NCBI GenBank assembly: GCA_009760855.2
Contig: WPIO01000001.1
Location: 16,747,501-16,811,500, forward strand
Direction: 5' to 3'
From: Cristatella mucedo
Taxonomy: Eukaryota > Bryozoa > Phylactolaemata > Cristatellidae
Length of the DNA stretch: 64,000 nucleotides
Shown in pieces: positions 56,448 through 64,000 of this stretch (its first letter is position 1; the number at the start of each line of letters is the position of its first letter). The notes below the pieces were generated by a model. That model was not told the origin of the DNA. It was given only the letters and a program-made list of their open reading frames with translations, and did not search any database. The position numbers were made by a program, and so were the translations under genes.

Positions 56448-56537
56448 TGGTGGTCGCGCTGGCTGGTTGCCACAACCGAATCAGATAGACGAGGCGAGTT
56501 TCTTCCCAATTCCGCCGATCCTATTTTCGTGCAAAAC

Positions 56538-56543
56538 AATAAA
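56538..56543 (+). terminator. Possible polyadenylation signal of gene 2
   Basis: AATAAA about 640 bp beyond the gene 2 stop, followed at 56550 by TGTAG-type sequence. It sits where the GC-rich island gives way to the LINE B tail. Confidence 0.4.
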
Positions 56544-56663
56544 ATCTTGTAGCCACAGCATTCGCTCATACGTGCCCACGACCACGCACGGTGAAGTACA
56601 CGTGCTGGGCGGTCGAGGCAGACGACGCAGGCCGAAAAACTAGGCGCTGTCGTCGTCTTGTAA

Positions 56664-56765
56664 TCTAACGTAATGTCTCTCCTTTGTAACTCCACAAAGC
56701 AAACAAGACTTCGTGGGCGTTACGTAGGAGCGTTTTCTATTGCGCACTTAAAGTCACTGTGATTG
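56664..56765 (-). mobile_element. LINE B 3' terminus
   Basis: Minus-strand match to the last 100 bp of LINE B (TAACGTAATGTCTCTCCTTTGTAACTCC on plus). Terminus only. Confidence 0.65.
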
Positions 56766-56996
56766 GCCCGATCGTTGAGAATAAGCCCTCGTGACACGCT
56801 CTTGTTAGTGAGGAATCGACGTCATTCCCACGGTGGTGTGCACCGGGTCAAGCGGAGCAATTTTTGTGAAACTTGGTGGGCTGCGAAGATTAGTAGCGCA
56901 GCAACTTTTCAGCGTGGGCATATCTCTATCTGCAGCTCCCGGGGGTTAGGCGCAAGCGTGCACTGCTCGCCGGCGAGTTTTATCGCGCGAGACTTG

Positions 56997-57118
56997 ATGA
57001 ACGCGTGGGTGGTGCTTAAGCGGCGTCGAGGCGAGCGTACACTTGCCAGCATCCTTTCTCGTGCAGCTCTTAATAAGCGAGCAATGCCGAGTGCGGTGAA
57101 CAGTGAAGGATGGTTAGA
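56997..57118 (+). CDS. Candidate first or internal exon, 40 codons
   Basis: ATG at 56997 opens 40 codons plus two bases that end at a consensus GTAAGT donor (57119); the next codon in frame is a stop, as often seen at real exon ends. Composition is balanced (RRGERTLASILSRAALNK, then SAVNSEGWL). The frame is also open upstream to 56763 without a Met. No following exon was identified. No signal peptide. Confidence 0.3.
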
Positions 57119-57378
57119 GTAAGTGGTCAGTCAAGAAAGTGAGCAGAGTACAATTAGCAACGAATGATGGCCGCGTGCAACTGAGAGCCAGCTTCGCTGC
57201 TCCGACAAGCACACGCTGGGCAGCACCACTGCCCAGTGACGTCAAGGCGCACTGACGCCAATGGGCACTGACGTCAATACGCAATCAACTCGAGACTGAG
57301 ATGCCATGCTCCTGGGAAAAGCTGGTCTGTCGCCAATAGTGTTTAAGCAAAAGTGGTGGATAGCAAATTTGTTCCTCT

Positions 57379-57381
<3 letters not shown>

Positions 57382-57430
<49 letters not shown>
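57382..57430. repeat. (GA)n microsatellite
   Basis: About 50 bp of GA repeat. Confidence 0.95.
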
Positions 57431-57433
<3 letters not shown>

Positions 57434-57454
57434 CTGTCGAAGCGGGTGTAATAA

Positions 57455-57540
57455 TGATAATAATAATAAATTTCTATAGCGCCCTCATAGAACCGAATCT
57501 CTTTGTGGACGCTTTACGTGTGCTTAACGAAAGTATGATA
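57455..57540 (-). repeat. LINE A-type 3' tail fragment
   Basis: Minus-strand tail with AATAATGATAATAATAATAA and TATAGCGCCCTCATAGAACC on the plus strand. It abuts the SINE A copy, so the two may derive from neighbouring insertions at one T/A-rich target. Confidence 0.7.
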
Positions 57541-57544
57541 AAAT

Positions 57545-57690
57545 AATTTGATTCATTTTTATATGGCCATAAAGGAACTTAATCTCTATTCACGTGCTTC
57601 ACATATGCCACGGGGATCGAGCCCGCGACCTCGGTGCACAAATATATTTACCTTGACCTTGGTCGACGTGAGCACCTTGGCCACTGGTCC
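57545..57690 (-). repeat. SINE A, tRNA-derived with LINE-like tail
   Basis: On the minus strand: A box TGGCCAAGGTGCTCAC, B box GGCTCGATCCC, then GATTAAGTTCCTTTATGGCC as the tail, which resembles the LINE A 3' end. Same family as 3413-3575. Confidence 0.75.
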
Positions 57691-57760
57691 AAGTACATAG
57701 TGCACGCCTGTGTCTGCCTGAAAGCAGAGGCTGCTGTGCATTTTTCGGCCGTCCAATGAA

Positions 57761-57940
57761 TCACTCAGGATGTGCAGCTGTGCAACGTACGCTGCTAACT
57801 GCTGCTGCCGATACGTCTCCGCCAGAGATCTCCTCCTCCGAGACCTCGGATGTTTCACTGGGCAGCCGATCCCTGGATACGGCTTCCAGCTTTTCTCCGA
57901 ATCGCTTGCGCCATGCTAGAAGTGACATGGTCGTGAGGTA
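57761..57940 (-). CDS. Candidate C-terminal exon of an unknown gene
   Basis: On the minus strand, a stretch after an AG at 57941-57942 is open for 59 codons to a TGA at 57761-57763, including a Met at 57926-57928 (55 codons from there). It reads as a basic amphipathic segment (MSLLAWRKRFGEKLEAV) followed by an acidic Ser-rich tail (SETSEVSEEEISGGD), a pattern common in cytoplasmic C-termini. The other frames of the same DNA are also open: plus 57756-57944 (62 codons) and minus 57586-57858 (90 codons). I prefer this one on composition and splice context, but the acceptor has a weak pyrimidine tract. No family named. Confidence 0.35.
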   Translation of the reverse strand, partial: YLTTMSLLAWRKRFGEKLEAVSRDRLPSETSEVSEEEISGGDVSAAAVSSVRCTAAHPE

Positions 57941-58324
57941 CTGACACTGTTTCTAGGCTCAAGCTTACATAGGGGTACGCAGGTTAATGGTGATCAAGAG
58001 CAGTGAATGACAGGTCCAATGAGTCACTTAAAAAGTCCCTACTAGTTAAAAAAAAGCTTGCTCGATAGGAGCTTAGCAGGGCCACTGAATGAATCTACTA
58101 CTGAGATCATGTACCGTTAGCCTATTCAAAAAACTCAAAAAATTCTGCTGCCGTACATTAGATTTATGCAGTCTAAAGTAGTCAAAAAGTAATCGCAATG
58201 GCACTTTAATCTTCAGAGTTGAAGTTACTTTCCTGTACAGTGCACAGAAGCTGTGTCGTGGTAGGCTTTGTACGTCAGAGAGAACTGCAGTTTCTGTGCA
58301 CGCACAGGTCAACCTGAAGTCACT

Positions 58325-59100
58325 GCAACTCTTCGTTAAGGTTTATAATAATATAAGTCATTTCAATGAGACATTTAGAGAAATAAGTTCTTTCTCAAGG
58401 CACTTTACATATGCTGTAAGAGAAGCGTGTCAATTGGTTTCCGATCGCATTCACAGTGGCAGTAAGTATAAGCGCACAAAGAACAACTCAAACGGACCCA
58501 GAAACTGCTGCAATTAACAGGTGTTTTTTTAGCTTATTTTTAAATGTCAAGCCTTGAGATGTCGTGACGTCAGGCGAAAGTGATTTCCGCTCTTTAGGAT
58601 CACGTGAACTACAGGTACGGTTTTCACGTGATTCAATGGTTCAATTAGAGGCGCAGCTAAGCACTTTGAGTCAGAAGAGTGAACGTGGTACGTTGGCCTC
58701 GCCTGATTGGGCACTAGTTCAGATAGGTAGGCTGGAGAAAGATGATGAAATGACCTTGAAGTGAGTGATAAAGCCTTGACACTGCTTGATGGGGGCAGCC
58801 AGTACAGGTCGGTGAGAACGGATGCTATGTTAATGACAGACAAGCCTAGCTGCTGAGTTTTCCACCAACTGCTACCGCCTGATTGCACAGGCCGAAAGAC
58901 CTGCGAGCAGTGAGTTTTAGAAAGCAAGACCGAGCGATGCAGATGCATGGGCCAATTTGGACGTTGTATTCCTTTCGAACAGGTCAGAATTTGTGTAACG
59001 TTTAGTAACTTAGAGTAGGCAAACTTTAACTGTACAGCTAATGTGGTTGTTTAGTGAAGGATCACTTTGTAACAGAACACCCAGGTTTCATCAAAGAGGC
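58325..59100 (-). mobile_element. LINE A relic, old
   Basis: Minus-strand: 3' tail at 58325-58430 (with GAGACATTTAGAGAAATAAG in place of the usual GCGCCCTCAGAGAAC on plus), C-terminal coding segment at 58540-58960 and part of the preceding segment to about 59095. Many stops. Confidence 0.7.
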
Positions 59101-59116
59101 TGGACCCGAAGATTTT

Positions 59117-59896
59117 TCATGTGGGCTGGATTAGAGCCGTAATTAATGAAAGCGTATACCGAAAAATCACAGCGTTTATGCCACGTGAACTCGGCGGTTG
59201 AGTAGAATTAATACATAGTTTTGTCATTGGTGACGGTCGGTAAGCGTAAGAGTTGATGGCGACCCACATCGCTGCCCTGCTGGCGGAAGCAAATACCCCC
59301 GCCCCGCCCCCTCTGGCTAAGCTACTGAATAGCATCACGCACCACTCATTACCTGCAAAAAAATTGATACCGAATAGTCTTGACCCTGGCGCCCTCACAT
59401 CGCGTTCCCGCTTTTGTCCTAACGCGTGGCTGTCTGCTGCAAGTTGAACTGATGCTGACGCTGCATGCCCGCAGTGAGCAGCTCGCAGAGCTGAGCCTGG
59501 CGCTTCGACTGCTTGAGCCATAGAGGCGTGGCAGCATCGCGTGGCCGTCGCCTCGCCGACCTCGTCCGTCTCGCGAAAGAGGTCGCTGTCGGCGTCGAGC
59601 GCCATGCGAGTGACATGCATGCGGGTGACATGCGAGGCGCGGTGGAGGTGATCCGTATGACTCGCTCGGTGAAGAAGGCTTTGCCCCGGCGTTGCCTTAA
59701 AGCCGAGAGCGACGTGGCCGACCAAGGTCGCGCTTTAGCGGCTTTAGCGTCTACCTCCTCCGAGCGTTCGTCGCGAAGTCGCGTGTCACAGAATGCAGGC
59801 AACACTGTTGACGACATTCGACGATCGTGCGGTGTGACTGCTTGTTATGGGCAGCCTACCTTCACTGCAAGCGTCTGCTATTTTGCAGCTGTTTAG
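59117..59896. CDS. Unresolved coding-like region, three competing frames
   Basis: Three long frames overlap: minus 59117-59725 (202 codons, the longest non-repeat frame in the window), minus 59419-59817 (132 codons, ending in a Gln-rich helix-prone stretch KQSKRQAQLCELLTAGMQ), and plus 59513-59896 (127 codons, with RLADLVRLAKEVAVGVERHA). At most one is likely to be real. The end of the second minus frame and the acidic LDADSDLFRETDEVGE of the first look the most protein-like, which would fit a splice or frameshift between them. No motif identifies the family. Confidence 0.3.
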
Positions 59897-61500
59897 TATT
59901 TAGCTCACGTGGCTCAGTTGACGCGTCCTTGGACCACATCATCATGGCCACCGGTTTAAGGCCCGCCGACAGATATAGCATCGGTGCTTGTATTTCGCTA
60001 TTTCCGCTAAGGATGGTTTAGTGCCCTTTAATTTTTGCTGCTGCCCTCAATGCCCCGCAGTTGGCTGAGTCACTGAAATATGGACTTTTGTGTCCACTTA
60101 CGGCATGCTTTTTGTTGCAACTGACTCCTGGTGTGAAGTGGGAGGTAAGTCGTAGCTTGGGGCAATAACAAAAATCTGAGACGCTGTGAGTTCAGTTTTT
60201 TGCGGAAGCCGCCGAGGCCAGCTGTATTGGGACTGAGAGCGCGTATGCTGAGGGAGTTCGTTCGTTTGGTGCCTGCTACTGAGCTGCATTTCTTTCACGA
60301 TTTATACATCTCGCGTCTTCTCGCCGCAGAATTCGCTCGAATTCAGAGTCTTCTCGTAGCAAACAGCTCCACGCTACAGTGGTTCGTCTCACTGAGTTCG
60401 AGATGATGCAACTCGTTGTCGCATTACCGTAACCAAACAGGTTCTATCGAGCTGAGCTACTGCGAAAGAACATCTGCTGCCCCGTCGCGTGTACGAGAAC
60501 CTTTAATCTTATCTTAGCGGCGCTCGTGAATTGCAGCCATGTCTCGCGTGCATTAAGCTTTCGCCTCACGCTCCAGGGCTTATCTCTCTGCATCGGCGAC
60601 AGGGCGACGCATTGTGCGTGTGCAGCGCCTATCGCCTGCTAGTAAGCGCCAACGTGTTGGGGCCGGCTAGTAAGCGCCGACGCCTCAAGGCTTGCGTCGT
60701 AGCGAACCAACTCGTTGCGTCGCAGCTCCTGCTAAATGCAGAGCGAGCTGACGCCGCTCGCATTTCCCCGCACGCCACCGCCTCCAATACCGCCGCTCGT
60801 GCAAACCTTAGTGATCAATGCAGGCGAAACCGTCAGCAAGCTTGCCAACCGGAGCCGCCAGCACGCGACCTCGTAGAGACGGAGATACATACATAAATAT
60901 CCGACAGAGCTAAGAACGCGATTCGCCGACCGCGAAGCCACTGCATCGCAGATGGACCTGACACCCCGTACCCGTGCGGCCTTCGAATCGGCTGGCGAAA
61001 GGCGTCGGCCTCGGCCGCCTGGCTCGTCCTCCGGCGGCTCACGGTTATGCTGGCGCTGTTGCTGAACAGCACACGCGCCCCCCAGCCGGCTCAGCGTGAG
61101 TAGTCGCGCTGGAATTAGCTGCCAGAAGCTGCCACGCCCGACAGACTTCGCCTGGCTATTGCAGGCGAGTGCGCGTGGCAGCATAGTGAGAGAGAACGCC
61201 AACATTTACGGGCGATTGGCTGGGCAACAGGTGCGCGGAACTCGCTGTGCTGGCAAGACGACCCTCGTCGTTGCTTTCTCGGCAAGGCCCGCGTGCCATC
61301 GCGGAGGCTCGCAGGAGTGCGGCTTCTTCGCCTCACATTCGGTCCTCATACGGGAGGGGGCGGGACGGGGCGGGGCCGTGCACCGGGCCTCGCTAAAGCT
61401 AAAAGCTGTGCCTCAATGTGGGGCGACTATCGCTGCAGCTGACCTCTCTCCCGCCTCGGCGGCCGGTCTCGTATCTCGCTCGTATAGCGACGGACCAGCT
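59897..61500. other. Mostly GC-rich, no confident gene
   Basis: Contains a frame at 60245-60406 (53 codons from ATG) and overlapping frames of 120-185 codons at 60531-61653. A hydrophobic stretch (VMLALLLNS) near 61047 runs into a phase-1 donor-like C-GTGAGT at about 61095, and an acceptor CTATTGCAG at about 61164 would continue it for about 90 codons. This mirrors the confirmed secreted genes but has no good start. Confidence 0.3.
60245..60406 (+). CDS. Small hypothetical frame, 53 codons
   Basis: ATG at 60245 opens 53 codons, helix-prone and rich in Leu, Phe, Ala and Arg (HDLYISRLLAAEFARIQSLL). Composition is less GC-biased than its surroundings. No splice donor at its end and no family recognised. 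Confidence 0.2.
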   Translation: MLREFVRLVPATELHFFHDLYISRLLAAEFARIQSLLVANSSTLQWFVSLSSR

Positions 61501-61503
61501 CCG

Positions 61504-61511
61504 GTCTATAA
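61504..61511 (+). promoter_or_regulatory. TATA-like box of gene 3
   Basis: TCTATAAT 90 bp upstream of the gene 3 ATG, at the same distance as the box of gene 1 from its ATG. Confidence 0.55.
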
Positions 61512-61600
61512 TCTCCGCTGCAGATCTAAGCTACAGCTAGACGTCGTCTGCCGCTTGGCCAAGCAAATCGAGCGTGTGCACTCGCGGAAGCTGGGCAGCC

Positions 61601-62244
61601 ATGCTACTCAAGGTCGTTCTCCTCACTCTCGTCTCGTTCGCGCTCGGCTATGACTTGGGCGGCGATTGGACCAAGTACCTCGACAATCTCAAGAGTAAGT
61701 GCATCGGTGCGCTTTCGACCGCCCCAAGCGGCCCGCTGCCCTCGAACGGCGCCTGCCTCCGACGTGCCGTGCGCTGCTTCGCAAAAGTCGAATCCCAAGC
61801 CCGTGCGTTCGGAGCCGAAAAGCCTGCAGGTGCGCTCGAAGCTCTCGATTGCAGAGCTCCGGCTCGGCATCGCTTCCAGATCGCCTCTCTCCGAGTTCTC
61901 CCTCCGGCGGCGGCGGCGGCGGCGGCGGCGCTCATCGAAGGCTGGGGAAATGTGCTGTCGAATGGCGATATCCGCATCCGGATACCGCTCTTCAGCGCCC
62001 CTGAGTCGCCAGCAAAATCGAGAACAACGAGTGTCGGCGGTTATTGCTGACGTATTTCTTTCTAAGTCCACAAAGCCGCTAAGACCACGTCCGGTCGTCG
62101 GTACTCGGCAGTTCGCTCTATTTGCCATACTTAGACGCCAGAGACCTGGTGCCGACCGAGTCACGCGTCTCTCGTGACTTGGCCGAGAGAGAAATGCGGC
62201 CGATGTCGCGAGAGCAGTCGATTAAGTGCATAGCTATCGCGTAG
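61601..62244 (+). CDS. Gene 3: secreted protein, first exon plus tentative second exon
   Basis: Exon 1 (61601-61694) codes 31 residues with a clear signal peptide (MLLKVVLLTLVSFALG) and a short mature start (YDLGGDWTKYLDNLK), ending in phase 1 at GTAAGT (61695). The phase and position match genes 1 and 2. The continuation is unsure. An acceptor at 62066 with a CTGAC branch-like site and TATTTCTTTCTAAG would add 22 codons ending at 62134. An acceptor at 62134 (TTTGCCATACTTAG) would add 36 charged codons ending at 62244, for 67 residues in total. Neither shows the six-Cys domain, and the true exon 2 may lie further on or beyond the window. The intron holds a (GGC)n run at 61910-61931. Confidence 0.5.
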
Positions 62245-62439
62245 CAGCAGCGAAGACACGCCGGCGGCAGCCGCCACAGGCTGCGGCGGCCTGAGCGCGG
62301 GCGACCGGGCTGCGCTTGACCTCGTCGGGCCTCGAAACCCGGTCGTGGCCGACTTCCGTCCGAGCTCCACTACGAGGCCATCGCTATCAGCCAGCCCTTG
62401 GCTTGCTGCCCAGCCTCGAAGCGAAGCTTCCGTTCTGAG

Positions 62440-62695
62440 GCTACCGACTTTTCCCTTTGAGTAATGGCACATATCAAGCTGCACCCCGCGTTTTTATTCC
62501 TAACTTTGGTCGCTAAGGAAAGAAAGGGAAGCGCTAGTCCTCGAATTTGCGCGTGCCATTTCCAAGACTTGATTTTGCATTTTGCTAGAGCTCCTTCGTC
62601 ACTATTCGATCGTGCTTCCTTTGCAACAAATGTAAAGTGCATAGAAAGAGATTGAGTTCTCTGAGGGCACTCTATCAAGTGTATTATTATTATTA
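62440..62695 (+). mobile_element. LINE A, 3' end only
   Basis: Plus-strand tail (AACAAATGTAAAGTGCATAGAAAGAG, then CTGAGGGCACTCTATCAAGTG) with an ATTATTATTATTATT end at 62695. The left boundary is uncertain. Confidence 0.7.
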
Positions 62696-62717
62696 TTCGC
62701 CAGATCAACTCTCCGCT

Positions 62718-62822
62718 TCTCTGCGTCGTCCCCTCCCTGCGTCGTCCCCTCCCTGCGTCGTCCCCTCCCTGCGTCGTCCCTCCCTGCGTCGTCCCCTCTG
62801 TGTCGTCCCCTCTGTGTCGTCT
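62718..62822. repeat. CCCTCCCTGCGTCGT minisatellite
   Basis: About seven tandem units of 11-15 bp built on CGTCGTCCCCTCCCTG, directly after the LINE end. Confidence 0.9.
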
Positions 62823-64000
62823 AATCTCTGCCTTTGTGCATGCGATACCTGCGTGCACGGTGCGAGCGGGCCACAAAAGAATCTGCTTCTGATCGCGGTC
62901 CCTGAGCCGCGAACAGCCGCTACGAAACTTACTAAATCAACCTCTAAAATACGTTAACCTAGCTTTTTAGTCAACGAATTCATCAGCCACTGACGTCACG
63001 CTTACGTTTTGTCCATTGTGATATTATTTATTGTACTACTATGAAAGTATAGCAATATTGAGTGTCGTGGAAAAAATGTTCAGAGGGGGAGATAGTTTTC
63101 TAATTTCCATATTTAGCTGCAACGTGAAATCTCATATTTGGAGGTGAATATGCCTTACTTTCCCTGCTTCTGGTTATTCCACGCGTCGAAAATCTATAAA
63201 TAAAATCAGCACGTGATTCGTCAAGGGGACGTAATATACAATTAACGCAAATACAAACGGCCACTACGTCCACCCTTTCCGTACATGCAACTCAATGCTC
63301 ATTCGCTACCCAGCGCTGACGAAGTTCGGCTTCCTCAATTTTCATGAAATAAGATGTATGTCCATTCTAGCTGAACATTATTAAATAGATTCTTAAATAT
63401 TTTTTTTTATTTTCCACTTGTGCAGATTTTGCTCCATTAACTAAGAAGTCTAAATTTGGCAGTTAGTGGAGCGGCCTCGCCAGCTAATTCAGCCGACCTT
63501 CAGGCCCACCTTCCACAGCAAAGTCAGTTCTCCGTAATTTCTCAGAGGTGCATGTTAATTTCTATTTGAAGCTTAGTTTTCTGCCCGTCGTTCAAGGACT
63601 AGCAAGTATTTTGCAGCAACGTATTGGAAACCATAAAGAGCAAGTTAGTAGAATATAAGCACGCCTATCGCAGACGACAGCAAGAAAATAGGTAGCAAAA
63701 GAAGCCACTCAGTGCCACACTGCCGAGACTCAACAGAAACGTCCCATACGATAAAACTCCAACAAACAGAGAAAGAGAGAGCGAAGAAGCTCAGAAGCTT
63801 CTAGCTGCCAATAGCTCAACGAACGCTTCGCTCATAATAAGGTAAACAACAGACAGAGACTGGAGGTAATATTCGAGTACTTGACGACCGAGAGCGTGGT
63901 TTGGAGTACTTGAACGACAGTAGGCTGGGCTTACCAGTGTAAGTTGACACTTGGGCCCACACTGTAATACAATGCTGAAATTATCCGTGAATTTCCACTG
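62823..64000. other. AT-rich, no gene seen
   Basis: No repeat family, splice-bounded exon or long frame recognised over the last 1.2 kb. Confidence 0.5.

Overview
The window looks like nuclear DNA of an invertebrate animal. Evidence: spliced genes with GT-AG introns and TATA boxes, non-LTR retrotransposons whose 3' ends run into ATTATT repeats, tRNA-derived SINEs, a Ty3/gypsy LTR element, and very long CT/GA, AT and TG microsatellites. There are no bacterial operons, ribosome-binding sites, rRNA genes or CRISPR arrays. I cannot name the species. The repeat style fits marine invertebrates and arthropods equally well.

Layout. 1-5 kb: old SINEs and a minus-strand LINE carrying an inserted tail-bearing segment, then a GA tract. 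5-11 kb: a GC-rich island with a minus-strand open frame (6263-6691), two hairpins with a shared core, a possible small secreted gene (7076-7803) and a well-supported two-exon secreted cysteine-rich gene (gene 1, 8907-9797). 11-14 kb: SINE and nested LINEs. 14.7-19.1 kb: a decayed Ty3/gypsy element with both LTR remnants. 19-22 kb: unresolved sequence and a TCTG-type repeat. 22-27 kb: near-identical LINE copies, one inserted into an older one. 27-33 kb: GC islands, a second LINE family and a 390-bp CT tract. 33-54 kb: mostly old LINE relics, microsatellites and minisatellites, a possible internal exon (36315-36492) and decayed minus-strand coding-like sequence (37.6-38.8 kb). 55-62 kb: another GC-rich gene-bearing island with gene 2 (a paralogue of gene 1, 55357-55901), a possible C-terminal exon on the minus strand (57761-57940), and the first exon of another secreted protein (gene 3, 61601). 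The last kilobase is AT-rich and featureless.

The most interesting biology is the pair of genes near 9 kb and 55.6 kb. Each has a TATA-like box, a first exon coding a signal peptide, a phase-1 intron, and a second exon coding a six-cysteine domain, C-x5-C-x5-C-x(15-20)-C-x5-C-x3-C. The domain itself looks like a duplicated half-motif (C-x-F-x-x-R-C-x(3-5)-C). I do not recognise the family. Gene 3 has the same promoter/signal-exon/phase-1 layout but no confirmed second exon.

The two LINE families, here called A (L2/CR1-like) and B, account for most of the rest. SINEs in the window carry tails resembling the LINE A 3' end, as expected if they borrow its machinery. In GC-rich islands open frames arise easily by chance on both strands, so single-exon calls there are given low confidence.
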